From Campylobacterota bacterium (GTDB taxonomy: Bacteria; Campylobacterota; Campylobacteria; Campylobacterales; Sulfurimonadaceae), in assembly GCA_040752835.1 (NCBI GenBank), contig JBFMGG010000007.1, positions 434,001 through 498,000 of the forward strand: a stretch of DNA of 64,000 nt, read 5' to 3'. Below, one piece after another: positions 52,966-63,241 of the stretch. Below the pieces are notes generated by a model, which did not search any database, was not told the origin of the DNA, and saw nothing but the letters and a program-made list of their open reading frames with translations. Numbering within the stretch: position 1 is the first letter of the stretch; every line of letters begins with the position of its first letter. A program made the position numbers and the translations under genes.

Positions 52966-54432
52966 ATGAAATCGACATTCTGGATCGGCGGTATGATTTT
53001 CGTACTCGGAGGGTGCAGTACCCACACCGTCGCTCCTGAATCGGTCCCCGAAAAGCCTCTGCCCAAGGCCAAGACCGAACTTCCTCCCGCCCCTGTGGAT
53101 ACTCCGTATTGTTGTACGCTTCCGCAGGAACTTGACGTGACGCTTCCCCAACTCGGCCCCAAAATCAACGACCTGGAGCGGTTTGAACAATCGATTCTCC
53201 CTTACGTCGAACAAAACGGGATCGACCGGGAAGATTTTTTCGAGATTCAAAAAGGATTCGAAAAAGCCTATTATTCCCCATGGACCTACAGTGCCCCTCC
53301 GGCGAGTGCGCAGGAAGCTTCCTGGCCTTTACGCGCGTTTCGCGGAGGATACGGCAGCAATTTGCGCCCGCTTCCGCCTTCTTGGTTCAAAGAGATCGAA
53401 ATGCAGGCCGATTTTGCCGCCTACGGCTCACTCAACCGCAAGGGAATCGCACTAAAATGGCTGGATCTCCGGGCGCTTCCGACCGACAAACCGCTCTATC
53501 GCAACCCTTCGCAACCGGGCGAAGGGTATCCGTTCGACATGCTCCAAAACAGCAGTGTCAACTATCACGAACCGCTCTACATCTCGCACACTTCGATTGA
53601 CGGTGCCTGGACCTATGTTTTTACCAACAGTGCATCGGGATGGGTTAAATCCGAAGGTGTGGCCGCGATCGACGATGCCGCGGCAGAGACCATGCGTAAA
53701 CAGGAAAAACTCTTCATAATGGAAGATAACGTCCCTCTCTATGACAGTATGAACCGGTTTGTCGCCTATTCCCGGATCGGCATGGTACTGCCGCTCGAAA
53801 AAGAACAGCAAAACGAATATTACGCGATGGCATACGACTCGAGCGGGTCGTTCAAATCGCTCTCAATCCCCAAGCCTGCCGCTCGAATCGGTATTTCGAA
53901 AATCAACAAAGCCGATCTGGCCCGGTTGGGGGAACAGATGCTTAAAAACACTTACGGATGGGGAGGGATGTTCGGAGAAAGAGACTGCTCGTCGATGATC
54001 CGTGACATGTATACCCCCTTTGGGATCTGGCTCCCCCGGAATTCCGCTTCGCAGGCGCGCAGAGGGGAAGTTATTTCCTTCGAAGGGCTTTCGAACGACG
54101 AAAAACTTTCGCTCATCAAAACAAAAGGGATCCCTTTTGAGACGATCGTCTATCTCAAGGGACATGTCCTCCTTTATGTCGGAACGTATCAGGATAATGT
54201 GTTGATGATGCACAACGTATGGGGTATCCGGACGATCGACAAATCAGGGAACAAAGGGCGCCGAGTCGTCGGCAAAGCGGTTATCAGTACGTTAGACCTG
54301 GGAAGTGAACTGGAAGAATTCGATCCGGAGAACCGACTGCTCAGCCGCGCCTCCAGTATGAACATTTTTACTCAAGTACCCATTACTCTCTCCAAAGAGG
54401 GCAAAGGGGCGAAAAAAAAGAAAGCGCTCTGA
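52966..54432 (+). CDS. Lipoprotein with SH3 and NlpC/P60 endopeptidase domains
   Basis: 488 residues. A lipoprotein signal peptide ends in GGC (FVLGGCSTHT), so it is outer- or inner-membrane anchored. After a Pro-rich linker comes an N-terminal domain (75-115), SH3-like regions (about 130-300), and an NlpC/P60 domain (about 305-440) with catalytic Cys in FGERDCSSMIRDMYTPF and His in LKGHVLLYVGTY. This architecture is known for Desulfovibrio-type murein endopeptidases (DvLP). It cleaves peptidoglycan stem peptides. It follows the repressor gene by 12 bases and could be controlled by it. Lys-rich C-terminus. Confidence 0.87.
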   Translation: MKSTFWIGGMIFVLGGCSTHTVAPESVPEKPLPKAKTELPPAPVDTPYCCTLPQELDVTLPQLGPKINDLERFEQSILPYVEQNGIDREDFFEIQKGFEKAYYSPWTYSAPPASAQEASWPLRAFRGGYGSNLRPLPPSWFKEIEMQADFAAYGSLNRKGIALKWLDLRALPTDKPLYRNPSQPGEGYPFDMLQNSSVNYHEPLYISHTSIDGAWTYVFTNSASGWVKSEGVAAIDDAAAETMRKQEKLFIMEDNVPLYDSMNRFVAYSRIGMVLPLEKEQQNEYYAMAYDSSGSFKSLSIPKPAARIGISKINKADLARLGEQMLKNTYGWGGMFGERDCSSMIRDMYTPFGIWLPRNSASQARRGEVISFEGLSNDEKLSLIKTKGIPFETIVYLKGHVLLYVGTYQDNVLMMHNVWGIRTIDKSGNKGRRVVGKAVISTLDLGSELEEFDPENRLLSRASSMNIFTQVPITLSKEGKGAKKKKAL

Positions 54433-54433
54433 T

Positions 54434-54739
54434 TTATGCTTTGATATCGAGCAAAGATCCTCTCATCTCATCCTGCGCACGGATGGAGCGGGCATTGGCT
54501 TCGCTTACGTTCTGGATTGTGACCTGATCGGTAAGTTCTTTGGACAGATCGGTCTGTGACCGCTGGCTTCCGTTGTCGGTTGCGACAGACGTATTGGCTT
54601 TTGTCCCGCCGTTTTGCGTTTCGCTGATCGTCGTTTCGCGAGGTACATACTGATCGGTATTGACGTTTGCGACGTTTTGCGCGTTGTTGTTCATGTAAGT
54701 CTGATTCGACATCATGGACGAAACGTTTGAGCTTATCAT
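54434..54739 (-). CDS. Miniature flagellar-rod-like protein
   Basis: 101 residues. It opens MISSNVSSMMSNQTYMNNNA with the flagellar axial motif NNNAQNVANVNTDQY (17-31), as in FlgB/FlgC/FlgG N-termini. It lacks the central domain, and the C-terminus (VSEANARSIRAQDEMRGSLL) resembles the rod C-terminal helix. Ribosome site AAGGAG. It could be a rod assembly factor, cap-like inhibitor, or remnant. It is convergent with the lipoprotein gene. Confidence 0.65.
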   Translation of the reverse strand: MISSNVSSMMSNQTYMNNNAQNVANVNTDQYVPRETTISETQNGGTKANTSVATDNGSQRSQTDLSKELTDQVTIQNVSEANARSIRAQDEMRGSLLDIKA

Positions 54740-54827
54740 GGAAAGCTCCTTTTCATTCAGATAATGAAAGTATAAGTCCGGTCGCCTTAAACGGTTCTAG
54801 GGGCAAAAAATTAGATGTGGAATAGAA

Positions 54828-54846
54828 TTTCCCCGATACGGGGAAA
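54828..54846 (-). terminator. Hairpin after dapD
   Basis: TTTCCCC (54828-54834) and GGGGAAA (54840-54846) around GATAC, 14 bases beyond the minus-strand dapD stop. A weak T-run follows on the minus strand. Confidence 0.5.
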
Positions 54847-54859
54847 CGGCAAAAAGCGG

Positions 54860-56056
54860 TTAGTGGAGCTCGGCGTTGAGTTTGACTTCACGGGTAGAGC
54901 GGCGGATGAGAAGTTGGCCCGTTGTAGAGTCCTGACGGTAATGGATGCCGTTGAGCCCCACCAGGTCTTTCCCTTTGAACGAAGTGCCTTCCAGTTTTGC
55001 GGAGGGGTTGGCTTCGTTGATTTTGGCAAGTTCACCAGGAGTGACCGCAAATTTCGTTCCGGCCAGTACCGCAATGCCCGCGTCGACGATACACCCGTCA
55101 CCCAAAGCGATTCCCGTAACCGAGTTGGCTCCCAGCAGGGTATTTTTGCCGATGGTGACGGGGATGCCGTCGGTACCGCTGAGGACGCCAAGGATCGACG
55201 CGCCGCCTCCGACGTCTGAACCGTCACCGACGACGGCGGAGCTGGAGATGCGCCCCTCAACCATACTCACACCGGTAGTACCGGCGTTGAAATTGACGTA
55301 ACTGGCTCCCGGCATAATCGTTGTTCCCGGATGCAGCTGTGCGCCGAAACGAACTTTTGAATCATCCAGAATACGGGTGTTGTTGGCCGGGATGATATGC
55401 TGCAGGAAACGGGGAAATTTGTCGACGAAATCGATTTTGGGATACTCGTTGGCGAATTTGAGTTCGATTTCGTTGGCACGGAGCCATTCGAGTTCGATCG
55501 GCTGTCCTTCGGACCATGCAACGTTGTGCAGGGCGCCGAATGCACCGTTAAGGTTGATCGAGCGCAACGGAACTTTTGCCAGCGAAAGGGCATAGAGCTT
55601 GAGATACGTCCCCTCTACGCTGGTGCATGCCGCGTCGTTGAAAAGAAGAACAAGGCGGAATTCACCGTCGCGCATGCCGTTTTCCTTGACCAGCGAATAC
55701 AGGGTTGAAACGACCTGGATGTTTTTATGGGCGTCGCCGTAAGCCTCGTCGGCGTACGGGGTAAACGCGTTCAGACACCCTTCCAGGAATTTCAGGGTTA
55801 CGGGGACGATCACTTCGTCCGCACTGAAATCGATCTCGAATCCCTGCTCCCGGGCGTTTTTGATGAAAATGGCCGCACTTCCGAAGTTTTCGTTCCAGTT
55901 GATATGAGGGTAGGTCGCCTGAAGGACTTTGTCACTGTCGAGCTGACCCAAATCGACGCGGCAAATTCCGAATGCAAGGGGATTTTTGTATCCCGGTGCG
56001 CCTTGAATTTCCTGTACGCACGCTTTGAATGCCGCTTCTGTCTCTAAAACTTCCAT
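54860..56056 (-). CDS. dapD: Tetrahydrodipicolinate N-succinyltransferase
   Basis: 398 residues, the longer epsilon/actinobacterial-type form with a large N-terminal domain. The left-handed beta helix is about 240-360 (VRFGAQLHPGTTIMPGASYV; VVGDGSDVGGGASILG; IGKNTLLGANSVTG). It transfers succinyl from succinyl-CoA in the lysine/diaminopimelate pathway, supplying peptidoglycan precursors. Transcribed alone, on the minus strand, with the hairpin downstream. Confidence 0.93.
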   Translation of the reverse strand: MEVLETEAAFKACVQEIQGAPGYKNPLAFGICRVDLGQLDSDKVLQATYPHINWNENFGSAAIFIKNAREQGFEIDFSADEVIVPVTLKFLEGCLNAFTPYADEAYGDAHKNIQVVSTLYSLVKENGMRDGEFRLVLLFNDAACTSVEGTYLKLYALSLAKVPLRSINLNGAFGALHNVAWSEGQPIELEWLRANEIELKFANEYPKIDFVDKFPRFLQHIIPANNTRILDDSKVRFGAQLHPGTTIMPGASYVNFNAGTTGVSMVEGRISSSAVVGDGSDVGGGASILGVLSGTDGIPVTIGKNTLLGANSVTGIALGDGCIVDAGIAVLAGTKFAVTPGELAKINEANPSAKLEGTSFKGKDLVGLNGIHYRQDSTTGQLLIRRSTREVKLNAELH

Positions 56057-56168
56057 ATTGTCTCACTTTTGGCAAAATTAATGGGGAATTTTAGCATAAG
56101 AGACTAGACTTCAGTTGAATCTTGCGTGTTATACTGCTGATTAATTTTACGGATGCAAAGCGAAACGA

Positions 56169-56654
56169 ATGGAACAGTGGATCGAACTTTTAAAGGCCAA
56201 CAATTATCTCGGGGTCAAACAGTATCTCAAAAACGGCGCCAATCCCAACGATGAGGAAGAAAACGGGGAATCGGTGATCTGTTTTGCGATGCGGTACCAC
56301 TGCGACGAAGAGATCATCGCACTGCTGGCGGACAGCGGGGCCGATCTGTTTCATACCGATCACGAAGGGGTGAGCGTCTTCGACGTTGCGGTCACCTACA
56401 ACAATATTGGGTTGATCGAACGGCTGATTCGCGAGGGATTCGACGTGAACCGTCCGACCCGTAACAGCGGCTTTACCCCGTTGATGGGAGCGGTGTGTTA
56501 CGGACGCACCGAGATCATCCGCAAGTTGCTGGAGATGGGCGTAGACGTCAGCGCGCGTGACCGTCACGGGCTGAGTGCGCTCGATTTTGCCCGTAAAATG
56601 CATAAAAAATCGATTTTAGCCCTATTGGAAGGAGGCTTGAATGGAACAGATTAA
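56169..56654 (+). CDS. Ankyrin-repeat protein, cytoplasmic
   Basis: 161 residues, no signal peptide. Four ankyrin repeats with loops such as [59 protein letters not shown] and [20 protein letters not shown] protein-binding module whose partner is unknown. It overlaps htpX by 14 bases, so both are co-translated and the partner may be at the inner membrane. Confidence 0.85.
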   Translation: MEQWIELLKANNYLGVKQYLKNGANPNDEEENGESVICFAMRYHCDEEIIALLADSGADLFHTDHEGVSVFDVAVTYNNIGLIERLIREGFDVNRPTRNSGFTPLMGAVCYGRTEIIRKLLEMGVDVSARDRHGLSALDFARKMHKKSILALLEGGLNGTD

Positions 56655-57537
56655 GACTTTTTTGCTTCTGGGAAGCCTGAGCGTTCTGCTGGTATTCGTC
56701 GGCGGATATCTCGGAGGGCAGGGAGGCATGCTGATTGCCTTGCTGATCGCCGGAGGTATGAATTTTTACGCCTATTATTTTTCCGATACGATGATTCTCA
56801 AGCATTACCATGCCCAAGAAGTGGATCCAAGAGAAGCACCGATGCTTTACCGCGTCGTGGAGCGGCTGGTCGAACGCTCCGAGATGCCGATGCCCAAAGT
56901 CTATATCATCCATGACCGTATTCCCAACGCTTTTGCCACCGGCAGAAATCCGCAAAATGCGGCAGTGGCGATCACGACGGGGCTGTTGGAGCTGCTGAAC
57001 GAAGACGAGATCGAAGGGGTGATGGCGCATGAACTTTCGCATGTCGCCCACCGTGATATCCTGGTTGCGACGATCGCGGCGACGATCGCCGGAGCCGTTG
57101 CGTTTATCGCCAACATGCTGCAGTTTGGCGCCATGTTCGGCGGCCGCGACAACCGAGGGGGAAACCCGATCCTCATGCTGGTAATGGCAATTTTACTTCC
57201 GATCGCGGCGACGGTGATCCAGATGACGATCAGCCGCTCGCGCGAGTTCATGGCCGACGAAGGAGCCGCACGGCTGACGGGACACCCCGAATGGCTCCAG
57301 AGCGCGCTCGTAAAACTCTCGAATTACAATGCGCGGGGGGAAGTCCACGGCGCGACTCCGGAGAATGCCCACATGTTTATCATCAGTCCCTTCGACGGAA
57401 AAAATTTTTCATTCGCGAACCTGTTTCGCACCCACCCTACAACCGATCAACGGCTTGAAAGACTCGAAAAGCTCAAGTCGGAAATCTTGCGCCACGAAAG
57501 CGGGCGCAACAAACTCTACGAACGCCATTACGTCTGA
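56641..57537 (+). CDS. htpX: Membrane metalloprotease HtpX
   Basis: 298 residues. N-terminal membrane helices (about 7-23, 29-47), the zinc motif HELSH (about 130-134) followed by further hydrophobic segments (153-175, 183-200), and a later EFMAD motif carrying the third ligand. It degrades misfolded inner-membrane proteins. It overlaps the ankyrin gene by 14 bases, and its 3' end overlaps the small minus-strand gene by 10 bases. Confidence 0.93.
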   Translation: MEQIKTFLLLGSLSVLLVFVGGYLGGQGGMLIALLIAGGMNFYAYYFSDTMILKHYHAQEVDPREAPMLYRVVERLVERSEMPMPKVYIIHDRIPNAFATGRNPQNAAVAITTGLLELLNEDEIEGVMAHELSHVAHRDILVATIAATIAGAVAFIANMLQFGAMFGGRDNRGGNPILMLVMAILLPIAATVIQMTISRSREFMADEGAARLTGHPEWLQSALVKLSNYNARGEVHGATPENAHMFIISPFDGKNFSFANLFRTHPTTDQRLERLEKLKSEILRHESGRNKLYERHYV

Positions 57538-57674
57538 TCGCCTTCGATTTTCAGCGTAAAATGCGGTTTGAGCGGCGGTTTATGCTTCGGCCGCTTGAGA
57601 AATGTGTGCCGATAAAAAATATAGACGACCGCCATCAAACTCAACGTAGCGAGCAAATATTCCAATATACCCAT
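57528..57674 (-). CDS. 48-residue single-pass membrane protein
   Basis: Minus strand ATG at 57674, preceded by GGGGGAAAGC. A hydrophobic helix spans 2-21 ([20 protein letters not shown]), followed by a basic Lys/Pro-rich tail ([20 protein letters not shown]). It is convergent with htpX, overlapping it by 10 bases. Small basic single-pass proteins like this can bind membrane proteases or transporters; function not known. Confidence 0.55.
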   Translation of the reverse strand: MGILEYLLATLSLMAVVYIFYRHTFLKRPKHKPPLKPHFTLKIEGDQT

Positions 57675-57753
57675 GCTTTCCCCCTTTTTCGGACGCTCAG
57701 GGACTCTCTAAGCATATATCGGCATAACAAAAATATAATTTATTGTTTATTGT

Positions 57754-58494
57754 TTAGATTAATTCGTAATCTATTTTTTGGTTTGCGAGGAAATCGGTAA
57801 AGAGTTCAAGACAGCGGCGGCTCTCTTCTTCGTCACTCGAGGCGACCGAAATCTCGACACTGGCTTTCCCCTCTATGAGCATCGGGAGGGAAGAGAAATC
57901 GATCGACGCGGGGAGACGTTTCATCACATCGATCAGCGTGTTTTCACTCGTCTGCGCGATCAGCGTTTGACGGAAAGTCGGTGCGGAGCGCGGATAAAAG
58001 CGCTCCAGGGCTTCATTCACCATCGGATGGGACATTTCCGGAAAGCCGGGCATGAAAAAATAGCGTTCATCCAGAAAAAACCCCGACATGTTGTTGACGA
58101 CGTTGTGCAGCAGACCGGCACCGCACGGAAGATCGGCCATATGGATCCGGTGTGGATACGCGGCATCCCCGAAACGTTCGATAATGTCCGAACGGAACCG
58201 CTCGTGAGGGTAGAGTTTGCCGTCTCCAAAAACCTCTGCGGCGATGGCGCGTGTCAGGTCGTCGGGAGTCGAACCTATCCCGCCGAAGCTGAACATAACG
58301 GCATCGGGGTCGTCGCGTACCATCGTAAACGTATCACGGATGAGGCGCGAATCGTCTTTGATGGTAAGCGATGCGTACAGAACGTGGCCGCGGGCGATGA
58401 GGGCGTCGCGGACAAAGGCGAAATGTTTGTCGATGCGTCGTGCGTTGAGAATTTCAGAGCCGATGATGACGGCGTAAAAATGGGGTGTTTTCAT
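57754..58494 (-). CDS. MoaB/CinA-like molybdopterin-binding-domain protein
   Basis: 246 residues. N-terminal MoCF-type domain (about 1-165): AVIIGSEILNARRIDKH, MFSFGGIGSTPDDLTRAIA, then MPGFPEMSHPM. This is the CinA N-terminal-like fold without the amidase part. It may be a nicotinamide-nucleotide or molybdopterin processing enzyme; no active-site residues are decisive. It lies 45 bases after the long adk gene, on the same strand, and could be co-transcribed. Confidence 0.8.
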   Translation of the reverse strand: MKTPHFYAVIIGSEILNARRIDKHFAFVRDALIARGHVLYASLTIKDDSRLIRDTFTMVRDDPDAVMFSFGGIGSTPDDLTRAIAAEVFGDGKLYPHERFRSDIIERFGDAAYPHRIHMADLPCGAGLLHNVVNNMSGFFLDERYFFMPGFPEMSHPMVNEALERFYPRSAPTFRQTLIAQTSENTLIDVMKRLPASIDFSSLPMLIEGKASVEISVASSDEEESRRCLELFTDFLANQKIDYELI

Positions 58495-58539
58495 GAAGCG
58501 ATTATAACACGAGATTCCCGCAAGGCGGGAAAGGGAGGA

Positions 58540-59776
<1,237 letters not shown>

Positions 59777-59779
59777 CGC

Positions 59780-61564
59780 TTATTTGGCGCTTTCACGGAG
59801 ACGGATGTGGAGTTCGCGCAGTTGTGTGATCTCGACAGGGCTTGGAGCATCGGTCATGATGCACGACGCTTTCTGGGTTTTCGGAAACGCGATGACGTCA
59901 CGGATCGAATCTTTTTTCGACAGAAGCATCATAAAACGGTCGAACCCGATCGCGAAACCGCCGTGCGGAGGCGCACCGAATTTAAGGGCGTCAAGGAGAA
60001 AACCGAATTTCTCCTGCGCTTCCTCTTCGCCGATTCCCAGGAGTTTGAAGATCTCTTCCTGGAGTGCCTGCTTGTGGATACGGATCGAACCGCCGCCGAG
60101 CTCCGTACCGTTGAGGACGATGTCGTAGGCGATCGATTCGATATCCTCGATGTGTTCGTGATTGAGATCACGCGGCATGGTGAAAGGGTGGTGGAGCGCT
60201 TTGACGCGTCCGTCCTCGATCTCGAACATCGGGAAATCGACGACCCAGACAAATTCGAAGCGGTCTTTGTCAATCAGGTTCATCTTTTCGTGTTCGGCGA
60301 TAAAGATGCGGAAACGCCCCATGTAATCCCACACGGTTTTTTTATCCCCCGCCCCGAAGAAGACGACGTCGCCCACTTCCATACCGGTCCGTTCGACCAG
60401 AAGCTGAAGATCTTCGGGAGTAAAGAATTTTTCCAGCGGCCCTTTGAGGCCGTCTTCTTTCATCTGGAAGTAGCCCAGACCCTTGGCGCCGAATTTACGG
60501 ACGAAATCTTCGAAGCTTTTCATTTCACGTTTGGAGAAGACCAGATCCGCACCCGGAACGCGAAGCGCTTTGATCCGGTTCATTTTCGGGTTGGCGGCGA
60601 TGGAGGTGAAAATTTCGTTGTCGCAGCGTGCGAAGATGTCGATGACGTCGACCATTTTCAGATCGTAGCGCAGGTCGGGTTTGTCCGAGCCGTACCACTC
60701 CATCGCGTCGGCGTATTTGATGCGGTTGAAAGGGATGTGGACTTCGTGCCCGGCGGCGGCGAACATCCCTTTGATCAGTTCTTCGGCGACGCGGATGACG
60801 TCTTCTTGGTTACAGAAGCTCATCTCGACGTCGATCTGGGTGAACTCGGGCTGGCGGTCGGCACGCAAATCTTCGTCACGGAAACATTTGGCGATCTGGA
60901 AATAACGGTCGAATCCGCCGACCATCAGAAGCTGTTTGAACAGCTGCGGAGACTGGGGAAGGGCATAAAATTCCCCTTCATGGACCCGGCTGGGGACGAG
61001 GTAGTCGCGCGCCCCTTCGGGAGTCGATTTGGTGAGGATCGGCGTTTCCACTTCCAAAAAACCGAGGGAATCAAGGACGTTGCGCGCCGCGATGGCCGCT
61101 TTTGAACGCATTTTAAACGTTTCAAACGCGTTCGGATTACGCAGGTCGAGGTAGCGGTATTTGAGGCGCGTCTCTTCACCGACGGTGTTGTCCCCGATGA
61201 CGAACGGCACAGGCTCAGAACGGTTTTCGATGACGAGATCGTCAACGACGACTTCGATCGACCCGGTTTTGAGGCGGGGATTGGCCAGTCCTTCGCCACG
61301 TGCACGGACGCGGCCGCGGGCGATGAGGACGAATTCGTCGCGCACTTCGCTGGCGACTTTGTGGGCGTGGGCGTTATCGGCCGGGTCGCAGACGAGCTGG
61401 ATCAGCCCGCTTTTGTCGCGCAGGTCGATGAATACGATCCCCCCGTGGTCACGGTAGCTGTTGGCCCAGCCGCACAGAACGACCTCCTGGCCGATGTCGG
61501 CTTCTGATAATTCGGTACAAAAATGACTTCTCAAAACAAAGTCCTTGGTCAAAATTTTTTGCAA
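59780..61564 (-). CDS. aspS: Aspartyl-tRNA synthetase
   Basis: 594 residues. N-terminal OB anticodon-binding domain ([20 protein letters not shown]), a class II core with motif 2 ([20 protein letters not shown]) and motif 3 ([13 protein letters not shown]), and the bacterial GAD insertion domain. It charges tRNA-Asp; a non-discriminating enzyme that also charges Asn is typical in this phylum. adk follows 3 bases later, so it is the operon head. Confidence 0.95.
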   Translation of the reverse strand: MQKILTKDFVLRSHFCTELSEADIGQEVVLCGWANSYRDHGGIVFIDLRDKSGLIQLVCDPADNAHAHKVASEVRDEFVLIARGRVRARGEGLANPRLKTGSIEVVVDDLVIENRSEPVPFVIGDNTVGEETRLKYRYLDLRNPNAFETFKMRSKAAIAARNVLDSLGFLEVETPILTKSTPEGARDYLVPSRVHEGEFYALPQSPQLFKQLLMVGGFDRYFQIAKCFRDEDLRADRQPEFTQIDVEMSFCNQEDVIRVAEELIKGMFAAAGHEVHIPFNRIKYADAMEWYGSDKPDLRYDLKMVDVIDIFARCDNEIFTSIAANPKMNRIKALRVPGADLVFSKREMKSFEDFVRKFGAKGLGYFQMKEDGLKGPLEKFFTPEDLQLLVERTGMEVGDVVFFGAGDKKTVWDYMGRFRIFIAEHEKMNLIDKDRFEFVWVVDFPMFEIEDGRVKALHHPFTMPRDLNHEHIEDIESIAYDIVLNGTELGGGSIRIHKQALQEEIFKLLGIGEEEAQEKFGFLLDALKFGAPPHGGFAIGFDRFMMLLSKKDSIRDVIAFPKTQKASCIMTDAPSPVEITQLRELHIRLRESAK

Positions 61565-61599
61565 TTATAGCGCGCTTAAACTTGCGGTTTAATAATAGT

Positions 61600-61631
61600 G
61601 CCGCGAATACGCAAAGTGCGTCTTGTGCGGC
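61600..61631 (-). terminator. Nested hairpin between the P-II gene and aspS
   Basis: Outer arms GCCGC (61600-61604) and GCGGC (61627-61631), inner arms ACGCA (61609-61613) and TGCGT (61617-61621) around AAG. It lies directly after the minus-strand P-II stop (61638). No long T-run follows, so attenuation or partial termination is likely. Confidence 0.45.
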
Positions 61632-61637
61632 AGAAGA

Positions 61638-62033
61638 TCAGCTGGAGGGGGTGTCGACGGCGGTGAAGAAGGTGTCGGTTTTCGCCGACAGGCGCGGAGT
61701 CGGCTGTGACAGGGCCGATTCGTCTTTTTCGCCCGTGCGGATCCGTTCCACTTCCAGAACCGGCGTTACCCACATCTTGCCTGCGCCGTGTCCCAAATCC
61801 TGCGTATGGGACCGGATGGCCTCCATCGCGATCTCTTTGTGCCGGTCGTCTGAAACAACGATCAGGATCATCACTTTGGGATAGAGATCGGGGGCATTGT
61901 TTTTTTCGGCGATTCCCAACGACCCTTTTCCGATAACGTCGGTGACGGTAACTCCTTCGATCAGGTTATCGAACAGTTCGCGCAGAACGTCGTTGAGACA
62001 GTGTTTGTTGAATACGGCGGTAATCTGGACCAT
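61638..62033 (-). CDS. Divergent P-II family protein
   Basis: 131 residues from the ATG at 62033 (AAAGGGG upstream). It keeps the P-II fold (QITAVFNKHCLNDVLRELF; VTVTDVIGKGS; YPKVMILIVVSDD) and the C-terminal motif GKMWVTPVLEVERIRTGE. The T-loop is shortened, and the Tyr-51 modification site and surrounding glycine-rich run are absent. A 15-20 residue C-terminal extension (SQPTPRLSAKTDTFF) is unusual. Classical P-II senses 2-oxoglutarate/ATP and controls nitrogen genes. It is divergent from nifU, with 230 bases between the starts. Confidence 0.8.
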   Translation of the reverse strand: MVQITAVFNKHCLNDVLRELFDNLIEGVTVTDVIGKGSLGIAEKNNAPDLYPKVMILIVVSDDRHKEIAMEAIRSHTQDLGHGAGKMWVTPVLEVERIRTGEKDESALSQPTPRLSAKTDTFFTAVDTPSS

Positions 62034-62063
62034 GGCGGACCCCTTTGAAGAAAATGTTACGTC

Positions 62064-62069
62064 ATTATA
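62064..62069 (-). promoter_or_regulatory. -10 box for the P-II gene
   Basis: Minus strand TATAAT, 31 bases before the P-II ATG at 62033. Confidence 0.5.
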
Positions 62070-62073
62070 TTTC

Positions 62074-62105
62074 GAATCGACAGCCCGATTCATCAGTCGA
62101 CTGAT
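62074..62105. promoter_or_regulatory. Inverted repeat and 14-bp palindrome upstream of the P-II gene
   Basis: GAATCG (62074-62079) and CGATTC (62086-62091) form one inverted repeat. Immediately beyond is a perfect 14-bp palindrome ATCAGTCGACTGAT (62092-62105). Both lie upstream of the -10, over the -35 region and beyond, and could be activator or repressor sites. Confidence 0.5.
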
Positions 62106-62263
62106 TATTAAATAGGCAATCCTGAGGATTCGAAACACCCTAACTTTGAATCATCCTGCATACCGCGTTCCAGGCTACGGATACGACAAAAATGTCTTCT
62201 AGGAGCAAGAACACCGTTTGCAATGTCTTTTGCGATACATCGCTAAAAGCAAGGAGTAACCAC

Positions 62264-63241
62264 ATGGCACGCGACACACTGATCGGCGGAGCGTTATGGG
62301 AAGAGTATTCATCGGAAGTGCAACGGCGGATGAACGATCCGGTCAACATGGGTGAAATCACCCAGGAAGAGGCGGACAAGGCTGGAAAACAGCTCGTCAT
62401 TGCCGATTTCGGTGCGGAGAGCTGCGGCGATGCGGTCCGGCTGTATTGGATGATCGATTCTTCAAACGACGTCATCGTCAAAAGCCGCTTTAAAAGTTTC
62501 GGATGCGGTACGGCTATTGCCAGTTCGGATATGATGGCGGAGCTGTGCATGGAAAAAACCGTCGACGAAGCGTTGGGCATCACGAACATCGACGTCGAAA
62601 AAGCGCTCCGCGACGATCCTGACATCCCTGCGGTTCCGGGGCAGAAAATGCACTGTTCGGTGATGGCGTACGACGTGATCAAAAAAGCGGCATCGATCTA
62701 CAAAGGGGTCGACATGAGCGAGTTCGAAACCGAATTCATCGTCTGCGAATGCGCCCGCGTGAGCCTCGATACCCTCAAAGAGGTCATCCGTCTCAACAAA
62801 CTCGACTCGATCGAACAGATCGTCGATTATACCAAAGCCGGCGGCTTCTGCAAATCGTGCGTCAAACCCGGCGGTCACGAGAAAAAGGATCTCTACCTCG
62901 TCGATCTGCTCGCCGAAGTGATGGAGGAACTCGAAAAAGAGGCGATCAGCAAAAAAATCAAGGAAGCCAAAGCGGACGGCGATTTCAACGCGATGAGCCT
63001 CGTACAAAAGATCAAAACGATCGAATCGATTCTCGAAGAGTACATCCGACCGACGCTGAAAGCCGACGGAGGCGACGTTGAGCTTGTAGACCTCAAAGAG
63101 GTCGAAAACGGCTATGAACTCTACATCAAATATAAAGGGGAATGTATCAGCTGTTCGATGAACACGACCACGACCCTGGCGGGGATCGAGGATATGCTCA
63201 AATTCAAACTCAAAGCCCAACTACGAGTTTTGGTGATCTGA
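62264..63241 (+). CDS. nifU: Fe-S cluster assembly scaffold NifU
   Basis: 325 residues from the ATG at 62264 (AAGGAG upstream). The N-terminal IscU-like domain (1-135) has SFGCGTAIASSDMMAE and MHCSVMAYD; the central BFD-like [2Fe-2S] domain (about 150-200) has IVCECARVS and GFCKSCVKPGG; the C-terminal NifU domain (about 245-325) has CISCSM. It builds clusters from sulfur supplied by NifS, which is usually adjacent in this phylum but is not in this window. The aldo/keto reductase gene starts on its last base. Confidence 0.95.
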   Translation: MARDTLIGGALWEEYSSEVQRRMNDPVNMGEITQEEADKAGKQLVIADFGAESCGDAVRLYWMIDSSNDVIVKSRFKSFGCGTAIASSDMMAELCMEKTVDEALGITNIDVEKALRDDPDIPAVPGQKMHCSVMAYDVIKKAASIYKGVDMSEFETEFIVCECARVSLDTLKEVIRLNKLDSIEQIVDYTKAGGFCKSCVKPGGHEKKDLYLVDLLAEVMEELEKEAISKKIKEAKADGDFNAMSLVQKIKTIESILEEYIRPTLKADGGDVELVDLKEVENGYELYIKYKGECISCSMNTTTTLAGIEDMLKFKLKAQLRVLVI

